This document shows positions 1 to 12,205 of a stretch of 64,000 nucleotides of DNA, piece after piece. The DNA comes from Tupaia tana (taxonomy: Eukaryota; Chordata; Mammalia; Scandentia; Tupaiidae): NCBI GenBank assembly GCA_026018925.1, contig JAKSZU010000013.1, positions 2,046,001 to 2,110,000 on the forward strand, read 5' to 3'. The notes beneath the pieces are model-generated. The model ran no database searches. It was not told where the DNA came from and worked only from the letters and a program-made list of their open reading frames with translations. A program made the position numbers and the translations under genes. The stretch's first letter is position 1. Each line of letters starts with the position of its first letter.

Positions 1-289
1 CCCATGAGGATATGAGGAAAAGAAGGGTATAACTTTTGACTCCCATAAAACTTAACTACTAGTAACTGACTCCAGAGTGAAGAGAGAACTTGCCTGTCTG
101 GTTCCAAGTCCCACAACAGTGCCAGAGCAGCGGCCATGAGCCCAACCCCAGAGCAACACCACAGCCCGCAGAAGATCCAGATGACAGCCCCATGCTGGAG
201 TCACTCCTTACCCTCAAATTTGCATCCCATGCTGACATCCTCATGCTGACCAGTGACCAGTCATCCCCAGAGAAAGACCCCAACCTACT

Positions 290-468
290 TCTTGTTTTTT
301 TTTTTTTTAATAATAATATCTTTATTTAACTTTATAAATGTTTACTTTGACCAGGGAGGGACAGAGCAAGAGAGAGAAAGAGAAAAAGCCACCAGGTTGG
401 GGACTTGAATCGTGGTCGGCCATGTGGGAATCCAGCTCCCCCAACCACCACACCCCCTGCTGGCCCCC
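290..468 (-). mobile_element. tRNA-derived SINE, short family B
   Basis: Read on the minus strand it begins GGGGGCCAGCAGGGGGTGTG, has a tRNA-like promoter box GATTCAAGTCCC, a CT-rich body and an A/T-rich tail at about 290-320. Family B is about 160-190 bp, with a body ending in a CTCTCTCT run and an AT-rich tail. Confidence 0.85.
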
Positions 469-939
469 CAATCTGCTTCTCAAGTCCACTCTGGCAATGT
501 CTCTGCAGCAACAGGAGATGACAAGGACAAGCCTACTATGAAAGAGGTGCAGACAGTGTTTAGACACCACCTGAAACAATGGCAGCTGAGCGAGAGGCGT
601 GAGGGAGCCCGCACAGGGGCCCTGCAGTCCTGTGAGCAGGACTGCGGACACAGCAGCGGGGGCAAGGCTGCAGAACCCACCCCTAAACTGAGGGCCTGGG
701 GGATGCGGCCCAGGAGAGCCCCCCACAAGTAGACCTGCACTGGTTCCTAAGGAGCCAACTTGTCCAAGAAAGGAGGAGGCACCCGGGATCAAGACTGCAG
801 CTCAGGAACGCATAACCTTCGATTTGTTTCTTACTTCTTCACTCTTAGGGAACTCTTGTTTTTGAAAAACAATGAATTGGGTGTTGGGTAAAAGGGGAAA
901 AAAAATCACATATAAGTGGGCCATGTGTTTCAAACTCGT

Positions 940-1035
940 GTCGTTCAAGAGTGGAGTGTAATTGTGACAGAATCCATATGACCCACAAAGCCTAAATAAT
1001 TGTCTGATTACAGAAAAAGTTCACTCACCCTCAAT
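940..1035 (+). mobile_element. Fragment of an ancient DNA transposon (hAT-like, uncertain)
   Basis: CCCACAAAGCCTAAATAATT followed by TTACAGAAAAAGTTCACTCACC resembles the end of a common mammalian non-autonomous DNA element with the words CCGCAAAGCCTAAAATATTT and CAGAAAAAGTTTGCCGACCC. The match is from memory and by eye. Confidence 0.5.
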
Positions 1036-1059
1036 CTAGCACAAGAGGAGAGTCCCAAA

Positions 1060-1345
1060 ACACAGTGGTACGTGGGCTCCCAACTACGGATTCAACCAAC
1101 CAAAATATATGAAAAATAATGATACAACCAATTTTTGATACGAATTTTACAGCATAACCACTTTTACTCAGCATCTATGTTGTAGTAGGCCTCACGAGTA
1201 ACAGGAAGATGATGGAAGGCTCACAGGATGTGTGGGTTACGTGCAAATACTGCCCTTACATGTAAGGAGCTTGAGCATGGTGGATTTGGGTCTGTGGGGA
1301 AGGCGAACCTGAAACCAACCCCCTGCAATGTGGAGGGGGATCTGC
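1060..1345 (+). mobile_element. MER2-like DNA transposon (TcMar-Tigger, non-autonomous)
   Basis: The series GGATTCAACCAACC, ACAGCATAACCACTTTTACT, TGTGTGGGTTACGTGCAAAT and GGAGCTTGAGCATGG occurs in the order and spacing of the MER2 consensus I remember. It is a fossil shared by placental mammals and has no coding capacity. Confidence 0.78.
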
Positions 1346-4300
1346 GCTTTGGGAGGCAGTGGACCCAGGACCAGACCAGCCCGGAGGCACTGGGGCCGAT
1401 GCTTAGTTTGCAGAAGAAGCGGAATCAGTTCAAACCCCAGTGTCCCCACCCCTGCCCGGCTTCCGGCTCTGGGTGGACTACCTGAGCACTTGGAAAATGA
1501 GCAGCATTCCAGCCACCTCGGGGTCTCCACGGATCCAGAGAGGACGCCCGCTCCAGAGCCTGATACAGGTGCGACCTCCGATCTGGGATCTCCGCAGTGG
1601 GAGCCTGCCTATCCAGAAGCCCCGTGAGGGTCTCCAGAAGAACCCTGGGCTGAGAGGGCGTCCCCTCCACTTCTTCCGCTCTGCGGGGAGGGCACATTCC
1701 TGCAGCCGCGCATCTGCGGCAGATCTGCTTCCCTATCTGTGTTCTGCTAATCAAGAGAAAACACACTCTGCGAGGTTAGACAAACAGCCTCGGAGTGATT
1801 GACACAGCCGGCCGGCCCAGCGGCTCGGGCGGCGCAGCCAGCTCCTGGGGAAATGCCCTGTGTGTCCGCGCTCCGCTGTGCGGCTGGCTGTTTGCTTTCC
1901 ATTAGCCTCAGATTGTGCCCTGGAGTCACACCGCGTCCATCAGGGCCGGTGAGGGGCGGAGCCTGCTCTGGCGCACCTCGGTGAGGCCGCGCTGTCTACC
2001 TGGGGGCATCCCCAGCTGGTCTAAAGTGCCTCTGTGCGTCCTGCCCTGACTTGTCCCACCTGCTAGCACTGCGGAAGGTGGCTCTGCAGAGGGGTCCCCC
2101 ATTTGGGGCTCTGAACCCAGCGCCTCCTGTTGAAATAGTCCTACACCAGGTCACCCTACCTCTGACCTGAGCTGGGCTGGGACGGCTCCCCCGTCTCCTG
2201 TGCAGCTGCAGTGAAGAAGCCAGACTCCAGCGATCTGCCTGGGGCCCAGGAACTCATGAAGGTGCAGGGGCCCCTGGTTTCCGGCCAGGAGGCCCAGGGC
2301 ACCCAGTGTTTCTGAACTGGGTCTGCCTGGGGAGTGCACTCTGTGGGCAGCGCCGGGCCTGGCTGCTGGGTCAGTGCCAAGGCGGCTGCTCAGCGGGTAC
2401 TCCCAGCTGTCAAGTGGACTGGCTGCCCCCTAGAGACAACGGGAAGGGCCCATTGGTCACCCTGCCCCTTCCTACTCCTCACCTAGGGTGTTCTTCCACT
2501 TCAAACACTGACATCTTCCCGCCGTGGTCCCAGGATATGGGTGGCCTCTTCCTGAGCTCTGATGTTGACTGCAAAGGAGAGGAGGGTTCCAAGGCAGTGA
2601 CGGGGAAAGATGTCCCAGAACCTAACGTCGTGTGTCCCTGGGTGGGCAGAAGCCTCAGGGGTGGCCCGGGTCACCCAAGCAAGGCACAGATACCCTCTGT
2701 GAAAGCCCTCCATGTGAGACAGGGAAACTGAGTCCTAGCATGGACGCACCAGTTGCCCAAGGCCCATGAGATGGGCCGGGGTGCCACCCAGGCCCATCTG
2801 AGCCCAGGCGCCCCTCCCCTCTAGCTCACACTGATGGAATGCGGTTGGAAAGCTGATCCCCTTGATGGTTCCTGGGCGGAATGCCCACTCTCCACCCCGC
2901 AAGCCCGAGCCACCACCGGGCATGCCTGCACCAGCCCCAGCTCGCTCCGGCCTCCGTTTCCCCAGTGTCCGTGGGGATCTGAACGCTGTTCTGGTGGGCT
3001 GAAGCCCTTGCAGAGCCCTGAAAGGAGCTGCGGCTGCTGATGCCTGGAGCCCAGGCTGTGCCACCTGGCCATCAAGTTCCAAGCCTGAGGGCCAATACGG
3101 CCTGCCCCCCCCCACCCCCCCCAGGCCTCCCTGTCTTCACCACATCAGGGGAAATTGCCCATTAATGAGTGAGAGTTACAAACGCAGCATCTGGCCCACT
3201 GCCCAAGGTCCTTGGACGAGGGGGGTGGGGGGGCGATGGTTCTGGGAGGGGAATTGGAAACAAATGCAGGGGGGTGTTTTCTTTGGAGACCCTCAGTCCC
3301 CGCCCCACTCCATCTCCACCACTGTCCCAGATTTGGACTTTTACGGAAACCGATTTCATGCCTGGGCTTCTCGTGAACTCTCTTAATTCAATTGAGGGGC
3401 CATTATCGGCAAGGGCGTAATGGGCTGTCTCCGCAGCCTCGGGGAGTCCAAGGGGTGGCTGCACCTCCCTCTGCAGGTGGGGGCCGCAGGACAGAGGTGC
3501 CAGTAGGTGACTAGGCAGAAGGTCCCTGCCCTGATCAGGGTCAGCCGTGAGAACGAGGTGCTCAGAGGGGCCGGAAAGTACAGCCTGGTACAGCTCCTGG
3601 GAGCACCAGCCTGCTGAGGGTAGGGGGTGAAGGCGCTGCAGGGGAGTGGGCTGTGCCCACATCTTGAGAGGGTGTGCTGGGCCACGCCGCTGCCACCTCA
3701 GGTACAGTGTCCAGTGGCTCCAGTGGGACTTCATAGGGCCATGGGTGGGAAGGAGCCATCCACCAAGATGCCAGGGGTCCTTTTTCCAGGAAGCACCTTG
3801 CCATGCTCACGGCGGCCCAGAATTCTGCCCTCTGATGCTCCTATCATCCTCTGTTCAGCCTTTGCCATCACCTCCTCTGGGAAGCCTTCCTGGGGTTGCC
3901 TCTACCCCAGTCTCATGGTGCCTGGGACTGTGAATGGCCCTGTGCACCCATGGCCGGAGGGAGGAGCTAGGTCGTGGGCCCAGCGGGGGAGTCTTCCCTC
4001 CCGCCCCAGCTCCAGCCTGGTTCCTCCTGGTGGGAGGCTGAAACTGGGCTCCGTCAAGGTCTGCAGAGCTGACTGGGCCCTGGGCAGCCCCGCAGCCCCT
4101 CGCAGTCCTCCTCTTTCACAGGGTGCTCCAGTGCCAATCCCAGAAGGCTGGGTACCCCCTCGGGGGCACAGCGAGCAGGCATCAGTGGAGGGCTCACAGG
4201 CTGCTTTGGGGACATGCTGCCTGAGTTCCTGGGACCTGCTGAACCAGCCAGCTCCTATCTTCTGAGTGTCCTCGCCTTCAGGCCAGGCATAGACGAGTTT

Positions 4301-4620
4301 GACCAACGGCCTGTGGGCAGGAGGGAAGGTGTCCCCTCCAGGCTGGAACAGAGGGGAGCCAGGCCTGGCTTCTGGCCGGCTCCTGCTCTGTACTGATGCA
4401 GAGGGGCTGGGGGACTGGGGATCAGGACCCAGCTGACTGGGTGCATGGGAGATAAGGCTTCACGGGGTCAGGCCTGGGAATCAAGCTGATGGCTTCCCAG
4501 CAGACCTGGCTGAGCTCTGGCTCGGTACCGGGAACAGGGCCATAACCAAACCCAGCGAGAACACGCAGCACTGGGGTTGGGGTAGGCAGGGGAGGGACCA
4601 AGTCCACGTCAGATCTGGGC
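1346..4620. other. GC-rich intergenic sequence, no gene seen
   Basis: Open frames here are short, overlap on both strands and resemble nothing known. One candidate conserved island lies at about 3,155-3,430. A C-run with mixed bases lies at about 3,104-3,122. I see nothing else. Confidence 0.6.
3155..3430. promoter_or_regulatory. Candidate conserved non-coding element
   Basis: AT-richer unique sequence lies in a GC-rich background, with CCATTAATGAG at one end and TTAATTCAATTGAGG at the other. It contains homeodomain-type TAAT cores and no repeat signature. Confidence 0.35.
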
Positions 4621-4775
4621 GGAAGGAGACCCCCATGAGGAGAATGGACAAGGGATTATTATATGCCCCCCCGGGGTGTGATTTCTCATTTTCCCTCTCA
4701 CTGAGTCTGTCTGTCTGTCTGTCTGTCTCTATCTCTAGCTAGTGCATACACCCTAAGCAAAAACCTCTAAAAACA
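4621..4775 (+). mobile_element. tRNA-derived SINE, long family A, 5'-truncated
   Basis: Only the 3' body is present: GAGGAGAATGG, the CCCCGGGGTGTGATTTCTCA block, a (GTCT)n run at 4,708-4,735 and the terminal CCCTAAGCAAAAACCTCT. The tRNA-like head is missing. Confidence 0.8.
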
Positions 4776-5010
4776 AAAAAAGAATAATGGTGGATAAGAT
4801 TTGGAGGATCTTTGCCCCACAGAAGACCAATAGCCTGCAGGTGGCCCTCTCTAAGATCAGAGACAGAGAATGAGAGAGACAAGGGAGATGGGGGAGGCAA
4901 GAGAGGGCATGTGTGAGTGTCCTGGGGCCACCAGGACAAAGTGAACAGTCTTTGTTATGTTGGGTCAGGGCCCACCTTGGTGACCTCATTACCTTAGTCA
5001 CCTCTTTATC

Positions 5011-5208
5011 TTTTTTAAAGAATTATTTATTAATTTTATTTATTCTTTCATTTGTTTTAATTTAACCACAGAGAAACACACACACACACATACACAGAAA
5101 GAGAGAGAGAGAGAAGTGGGAAAGCAAACCATCAGGTCTGGGACTTGAACCATGGTCAGCCATGTGGGAGTATTCAGCGCCTTAACTACCACGCCACCTG
5201 CTGTCCCT
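5011..5208 (-). mobile_element. tRNA-derived SINE, family B, in LTR
   Basis: On the minus strand the head GGGACAGCAGGTGGCGTGGT is followed by box B GGTTCAAGTCCC, a CT-rich body and a TAAA-rich tail. It is flanked by copies of GTCACCTCTTTA. Confidence 0.88.
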
Positions 5209-5220
5209 GTCACCTCTTTA

Positions 5221-5454
5221 ATATGTTATTATTTATGTTCATTGCCATGCACTCGCCAGAGAGCAATGAGAGGAAGAGAGAGTAGGCAACTCTTATGGGG
5301 AACGGACACACCACAATCCCTCCCCTCCATTTCTCCATGCGCTCAGCGTGTTTTTCAAGCTGCCGGGGCCAGGACTCACGCTGTGGTCAGTCGTGTGGGA
5401 TCTGGCTCCCAGTGCACAGGACCTAACCACTGGACCGTGGGCCAGCCCACAGCA
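5221..5454 (-). mobile_element. tRNA-derived SINE, diverged family A, in the same LTR site
   Basis: On the minus strand it begins GGGCTGGCCCACGGTCCAGT and ends near the CTCGCCAGAGAGC and CATTGCCATGC words that correspond to the family A 3' end. It is flanked on both sides by GTCACCTCTTTA. Confidence 0.75.
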
Positions 5455-5545
5455 GTCACCTCTTTAAAGACCCTGTCTCCAACTAAGGTCACATTCTGAG
5501 CTGGAAATTAGGGCTTCAACAGATTTGGGGGAGGGCAGGACTTCG

Positions 5546-8500
5546 CCTCTCAGTTAGAGAGAGAGAGGACAGAGACAGAGGTGGGGAGGTGGCAGTGTGG
5601 GAGCTAGCGAGCACAGACAGACAGCAAAGGTCTGAATCTCAGGGCTTGAGGGAGCCAGCACTGCAGTCTGGATCAAGGTCCAGATGGAACCAGCCCTGGC
5701 CTTCTACTCTCCTCCAGGCCAGAAGTGGCTGACAGGACAGGGAGGACCCCCAGGAAACACAGTCCCCAACGCCCAATTATAACTTGCCAGCGAGCCTACG
5801 CGTCTCCCTGGAGACCAGGTCAGGCTGGAACGAACAGTGGGCAAGGGAGAGGTGCCCAGAGAGTGGATGTGGCTACTCAGGACCCTTCCCCACCGGGTGG
5901 GGGGGACCCTGGTGGCAGCCGGGAATAATGTGACCACACCCAGCAGGAGACAGATGGCTCACTCCCTTCCTTGGGCTGCTGCAGACTGCAGACCAGAGTG
6001 TGTCTAGGTGGGAGGAACAGGGGACCTCCAGCATCCTGGGACCTGCAGCCCTGAAGGACCACGCTGTGCCCTGGGCTTCCATGGTCCTGATTTCCGGGGG
6101 CTGGAGAGTGCAGCTGGGTCTGTGGGAAGTGGGCTGTGGCTGGTAGGTCCACCCCGGGGAGGGGCGGAGTGCAGGTGGTGGTGGGGCCCTGGTCGGGCTG
6201 GTGCTGTGGGGACCCGCCTCCACCAGGAAAAGGGAGTGCAGTTCCAGCCCGGCCACCGGGCAGGGCAGCCAAGCTGAGCAGAACTTCAAACGCTTTGGAG
6301 TTATTTTATCCTATTTTACATAAGTAGAAGCAAAAATTGGTCTCCAGTGTGGACTCATGCCTTCCAGGGCATCCCGTCACCTCCAGCTCCTTCCCCTCAA
6401 GGGTAGAGCCCAAAGTGGAAGGAGAGGGGAGGGGCTCCGGTTCCTCCTGTGAAAGCCCCCTCCAGGCAGAGGAGCGGCCTCCCCCCTTCCCCGGGGAGTA
6501 GACACCTTCCCCCTCTGGGACCCTGGCAGGTGATCCAACCTCTCCTGTCTCCGTCCCCCGCCCAGAAACTTGTCAATACCACCTTCCATAGGGACTTCCT
6601 ACAACTCCTGACCCCTCAGCCTCAGGGAGTCTGGCCTCTGACCTGGGTGGGCCCCAGCTGGGGCTGGCTTCCTCTCCAGGGGAGCCTGGGGCAGCCCTCC
6701 CCCATGAAGCCCAGCCGGCCCTGGGCTGGGAGGCTGGTGTGCCCTTGGTTGCCTGAGATGCCCGCCTCAAGGTTTTCAGGCAAAGGCTCCCCTCCCTCTT
6801 CACCCACCAGCCTCCATCACTGCCTAACTTACCCCGACGCTCCCCAGGGCTCCTGGAAGGGAGGTGGTCGGGCGAGCGCCCCAGTCCCTCTGGTCTTGAG
6901 GCCCCACTCACTCCTCCTCCATGCTGTCCTCCCACCCGGTGCCTAAGGGGTCCCACCTCCCTGTACTGCTCAAAGCCTTTCTGGCCCCTTGTTTCCTCAA
7001 GGGCAAAGTCACCAGGTCCCCTCTCCCTCCACTGCCCCAGCTCCCATGATGGTGCCCAACCCCCAGGTGTGCCCAGGGGGACACTCCTCAGCAGGGAGGC
7101 CTATCAGGAGACTGGCTGCAGAGGAAGACAAGGACATGTGGGAGCAGAGGGATGAGGGTGGGGAGTGAGGCTGCCCGGCCGCCCCGCCCCTTCACCAGCA
7201 CAGCCTCTGTCATCCCAGCCACATCCGCGTGTGGCAGGCCAGAGGACGCCTGGAGCAGGGAGCTCGTGGGGAGCCCCCGGCCACCACAGTGGACGTCCAT
7301 GCCGGCCGCAGCTGGCTCACCTAGGAGGTGTGCTAGGTGGGGCATCGTGTCTCGTTCCACACACTAGGTCTCAGCTGCTGAAGGGCGCCCTGGGTTCTGC
7401 AGGGCTGGCCAAACAGAACCTGGGAAGGCCACCAAAGGCCTCCCAGCCAGTACAGCCTCCCCCAGCAGGCAGCCTGCCCTGTCCCTGCGCTCCTCGAGGC
7501 ACCCCCAGGCAGGAAGTCTCCATGCCCCCTGGTTGCTGGAGGCCTTGTTCCTGACACCCTAATCTTGCTGCCCAGAGGCATGGGAGGTAGGTCCTGAAGC
7601 AAACAGGCCCAACAGCCCGATGGGGTTCCTGGCTCTGCTTCCCCGGTGCCCCACCACAGAGAGCCACTTGTTACCTTCTGCTGGTAATCTCGGCCACCCG
7701 CCTGCCCCCCACACATCCCTGAGCACCTACCCGGGGTGCAGAGAAGTACACGCTCCCCTGGGGTGGGGCTCTGGGTTCGGATCCCAGCCCTGCCAGTACA
7801 GGAGAGGAGCGGGGAGCCACAGGGCCACCGGGTGGAGAGCGGGCCGGCCAGCACTGCGCAGGGCCAGGGCCGTCCTAGGTGACCCAGACAGCTGAAGCTC
7901 TGCGATGACAGATGCCCCGCTACCACTGCGGCTTGGCCAGGCAAGGACCCACCCACAGCTCTGTCGGGCTTGTCATTCAGGCCTAATCCCTGCCCATTGT
8001 CCTCCTGCCACCTGGGCTTTGAGCTGCCACCTGCCCAGAGCTGGGTGTTGTCATGGGAAAAGAATGTGGCAAGTGGGGGCAGGTGGGGGCCTGAACAGGC
8101 TCTCCCCTACTACAGCAGTCAGAGGGTTCTGACAAGAGGGTGACCACCTCAGGACCCTCCCCCAGGCAGTACCCAGTGCTCAGGTGACAGTCTCCTGAGG
8201 TCATGAATGTGTAAGTCAAGACTTCCAGAGTCCCTTAGGTATGGTGCTCAGTATGGGGCTGGTCACAAGTCAGGCGTGTGAAGACACCCAGCAGGGCCGG
8301 CTGTGTGTGGTACCAGTGCCCTGTGGACTGCAGGTCCGGGGCTCAGGCAGCCCTGGCTGGGTGGAGTCCAGGAGGCCCATGGACGCAGGACAGGAGCCGG
8401 GTCCCTCCTTGCGCCACCAGTCTCTGTGAGCCACAGTTTTCCCATCTCTGCAGCAGCCTCGCTCCCCCACTTCTCTTCCAACCTGCCGGGAAGAGACCGT

Positions 8501-9630
8501 CCCTTGCGGAAAGTCCCAAGCCGCTGCCTGACTGTGCTCAGCCCTAGGGCAGGTCCCCTAGCCCAGCGGCATCACATTGCTGCAATTCCCATATCCCTTC
8601 TGGGGACGGGGCAGGACAGGCCTCCACAGAGGGACATAGGCCATGACTGTCTCCAGACTGGCTGTGTGGCCTGGGCCTGGTGACGTCTGAAGTGACCGCT
8701 GTCTGGGATACATTCCCCTAGCCCTGACCCTGTAGGGCCTCCCCTCTGCCGGCTGCTCGAGCTGCCCTCCTGTGTCTGGCCTGCAATGGAGATGGGCGCC
8801 TCCCCCTCTAGCATAGCTGTGACCACCCACGGGCAGGTGGCGTGTCCCTCCCTCTGGGAGACAAGCAGGCTGTGTGGCTGTGCTGGGGGCTCCCTGGGTG
8901 ATGGGTCCTGTAGCAGAGGTGCCCTCCACCCTGGTCACTGGCTGTCCCTTTACCCAATGGTCTTGCTAAGGTCAGCATGTCCTCCAGCCAGGAGCGCACC
9001 TGGTGGGCGTGCGGGGACACTGAGTCACTCCCCAGGGACACCCCCAACCAGTGTGCTAGGGAAGGTGCTGGTCACCTGCTGCTCCTCCAGCTCCTCCCAG
9101 CACTCGGCAGTGACCAGGTGCCCACCCCACTGCACCCTCCCTTCCCACTCCAGTCTTCACCCCGGGAGGCAGAGGCCCGAGAGCTGGAATGCGGACCTTA
9201 GCCTCTTCATTCTATTCGATGCCCAGGCGGATCAGGGTCCCTGCTCCCACTTTAGATGAGGACGCAAGGCTGGAGGGGACAGGGCGCTCTCGCACACCCA
9301 CGGAGCTACACAGATTTGGATATACACTGCCCCTGCCTGATCTGATGGAGGCAGGAGGGTATCCCTTCCCACCTCCGCCGCCTTCTCCCACAGCCCAGCC
9401 CCGGCCGACTGTGCCCTGCCCACCGCTCAGCCCAAGGCAGAGGCGGGACGGCTCTCCCCACCCCGGCAGAGCAAGCTCCCTCCTTTGCTCAGGGCCTGAG
9501 ACCAAGTCTCCCCCCAGAGTATCAGATACTGATAGAGCCGACCTTCCCGCACCTCAGAGGAAGCCAGGCTCAGAGAGGGGAAGTGGCTGCCTGAGACCAA
9601 GCCATTGTGCCTAGAGAAACACCCCGGGAG
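5546..9630. other. GC-rich intergenic sequence, no gene seen
   Basis: Only short shadow frames are present on both strands. A MIR-like stretch with box-B-type TGGGTTCGGATCCCAG is near 7,770-7,800. Another possible antisense MIR remnant (CAGGCTCAGAGAGGGGAAGT) is near 9,570. Nothing else is supported. Confidence 0.55.
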
Positions 9631-9970
9631 GGCTCAGAAAGAATGTTAATTGCAGGCTTGTTTTTGTAGCAAAGCCCTGGGCCCACCTAAATGTGTCTCC
9701 ATCAATAGAAGTGTGACCAAATAATCGAGGGGCAAGGAAGCGTGCGGGGCACGGCTGTGTGCGTGTCTGGGCAGGACCCGCCTCAGACACTGGCAGATGG
9801 GGCCCGGGGGAGGGGCCTGTGAGGCCTTGACAGCCCTGCAAGTCCTGAGGCTGAGAGGAAAGGTTTTTGAAAGAACCCGCAAATTTGGATGCTAATTGAG
9901 TGTTACGTGCTCTTAAAGAACAATTGCTATTATTTTTTTCTTTTCAATGTATCACTCCAGAGAGAGAAAG
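9630..9970. promoter_or_regulatory. Candidate conserved non-coding element
   Basis: An AT-rich unique stretch lies in a GC-rich background with TGTTAATTGCAGG, CCAAATAATCGAGG, GATGCTAATTGAGTG and AACAATTGCTATTATT. Part (CCATCAATAGAAGTGTG) resembles a LINE motif, so a very old repeat is the main alternative. Confidence 0.35.
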
Positions 9971-10199
9971 GGAAGCAGCATCCCCCTCTGGGTCATTGTC
10001 TCCTCCGCCTCTCCATGTGATTGGATTTGAGGCATGCATGCACTCTGCTGTCCCAGCCATGGGGCTGGAGAAAAGTTTCTGGACTGTCTTGATAGTGGGT
10101 GGAGCAGTGTCCCTCCCGTCCCCGAAAGCCGTGTGTTCCAGGCTCCTGACCACCGCCTTTCGTGGAAACAGGCTCTTGGCAGCTGTAGCGTTAGTTAGT

Positions 10200-10606
10200 T
10201 GGGAAGAGGACATTCTGGATCCATGGGCAAGCCCGAGATTCAATGACCTGTGTCCTTAGAAGAGAGAGGACACAGAGGGAAGAGCCACGGACTAATCAAG
10301 GCAGAGACCAGAGGGAGGTGGCCACAGCCAGGACTCCTGGGGTCCCCAGAGACTAAACCAGGCGAGGAAGGATCCTCCCGTATAGCACCCCTCCCACCTC
10401 CACTCCCCCATCCCCCCAGTCCCCAACCCCCCACTCCCCACCCCCACAACCTACAACCCCTACACCCCCCTACACCCCCCCCCCCACGTCTCCATTGGCA
10501 CTTTGATCTCAGACTCTTGCCCTCCTGAACTGTGAAAGAATACATTTCTGTTCTTTCAAGTCACCCAGTTTCGGTCATTTGTTATAGTGGCCCTGGAAAA
10601 CAAAGA
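10200..10606 (+). mobile_element. MaLR/MLT1-like LTR
   Basis: GACCTGTGTCCTTAGAAGAG and, at the 3' end, CTGAACTGTGAAAGAATACA with AAGTCACCCAGTTTCGGTCA and TTGTTATAGTGGCCC follow the MLT1 LTR order. A C-rich tract at about 10,380-10,490 interrupts it. Confidence 0.75.
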
Positions 10607-10929
10607 TGGCCCCCACATGCCATTTAGGGACAACAGCAGAATCTGTGGATCATGCAGGGGGTTAGGGCTTCAGTGCATGGCTTTGGGGGTCCCAAGTCAG
10701 TCCACAGCAGTCCGTCTATATGTCCTTACTCCAGCCCATCCTTCATGCTCTCGAATCTGACCTGTCTCTGTTCTTTTCCTGTCTGGGTCCTCAATGGGAC
10801 TGGATCCTTGAAGTGGCCTGGGCCCCGAAGAGATGGAGCCAACACTTCCTCTCCTCCCTGCCCCACATCCCATCCTCAGCCCTTACCCCTGTCCCACCTT
10901 TGCATTTGTCCTGTCCTCGTGGTTTGCTT

Positions 10930-11145
10930 TGATGATAGATGGCAGCAAAAGACATAGTGGTTGGGGTGCTGGACTCCCACGTGGCTGCCTGTGGTTCAGG
11001 TCCCAGGCCTCGTGGCTTGAGGCTCATGGTGGGCATATGTGCCTGTGAGCCCAAAATTCTGAAGGGAGAACTGAGGAGAAGGAATTGTGGTGTGGCCATT
11101 CCCCCTAGGATGTCTCTCTGTCTTTGTGGTGAGCACACATGCCCT
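10930..11145 (+). mobile_element. tRNA-derived SINE, old family A copy
   Basis: CATAGTGGTTGGGGTGCTGG (box A region), ACTCCCACGTGGCTGC, GTGGTTCAGGTCCC (box B), GAAGGAATTGTGGTGTGGCC and GAGCACACATGCCCTAAG occur in family order. Confidence 0.8.
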
Positions 11146-11159
11146 AAGGGAGGAGGAGG

Positions 11160-11517
11160 GGCTAAACCCTGGAGGCTGGGCCTCATGAGGCTTTGTAGCC
11201 TGCAAACCCACCCTGGGTTGTTCACCCTCAGAGCACTCTGGCCTCTTGGGCCACTAAGATGGAGGCCATGCAGAGAGTGAGGCCTGGGAGGGAGCACAGC
11301 AAGGAGTGAGAGGCAGCCTATCACCAGCCCCTAGCCAGGGATCCAGGCATGTGGACAAGACCATCCTCAGTGGAACTGGCAGAGATATGTGGCCCCTGGC
11401 CACCTTTACCCAACTGCAAAATCCTCAACAATTAAATTATGGTTGTTCTGGTGTTTGTTTTTTGAACTGCTGCATCTTGGGGTGGTTTTGTTACATGGCA
11501 ATAGCTGACTGATACAG
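11160..11517 (+). mobile_element. MaLR-type LTR, 3' part
   Basis: The 3' end CTTGGGGTGGTTTTGTTACA, then GGCAATAGCTGACTGATACAG, is the characteristic MaLR LTR terminus. The 5' boundary is uncertain. Confidence 0.6.
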
Positions 11518-11969
11518 GCCTCCATCCATCATTGGGGCTTTGAGAGAGGTGGGAAAGGGGTACAAACTGAGAAGTGGCTGCTGCTAGTGGTGCCTTGAAG
11601 AGAAGTTTTAGGGGAACAGGAAGTGAGGGGTAGAGGCATTTGGAAGTTTGGACAACTTTTTTCCTTATTCTGGGCTTCAGTTTCCTTCCTCTGCAGAATA
11701 GGAACTGGGAGTGTATTGCTGACTTCCAGGTCTTTGGGGCCTTTCTAGAAGACAAAGGGTATCCCAGGCTAGCCAGAATCCGTAATGCCTCACTTCGGAA
11801 ACTGTGCCTCCATGTTCTTTAGAGAAAGAACATGCCCTTGGAGACTGTTGGCTGGGACGGCTGCCCCACAGTTATCTGGCCCTTGTTGAGAGGCAAGTAA
11901 GTGAGCAGACGTCTGAGGACTGGCCCATGCTGAAGCAGGCTCCCATCTAAGACATCCTAGCTGAGGGCT

Positions 11970-12205
11970 GTCATGACTGGGGTCCAAAGTCAGGTTGCTC
12001 GGATCCTCACTTCACCACTCACCAACTATGCACCCTCCACCCTCTCTGTCCTCAGTTTCCCTGTTTGTACAATGGGACTAATTGTGGTTGGCCTGGCAGA
12101 GTTTTTGAGAGCAGACCATGAGACAGTTTGTGCCCAGTGCTCAGCATGCACCCAGCACACGGGGCACACCTGTGAGCCTTAGTGGATGCTGCTGCCGTCA
12201 TTCAC
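11970..12205 (+). mobile_element. MIR SINE
   Basis: TCAGTTTCCCTGTTTGTACA then ATGGGACTAATTGTGG, followed by CCCAGTGCTCAGCATGC, are in MIR order. The copy is ancient and diverged. Confidence 0.75.

Larger units (their letters stand above)
4940..5545 (-). mobile_element. MaLR/MLT1-like LTR, antisense, split by two SINEs
   Basis: The parts at 4,940-5,009 (GGGCCCACCTTGGTGACCTC) and 5,455-5,545 (AAAGACCCTGTCTCCAACTA, GGTCACATTCTGAG, GGGCTTCAACA) read continuously as an antisense MaLR-type LTR once the SINEs are removed. It has no retroviral coding sequence. Confidence 0.7.
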
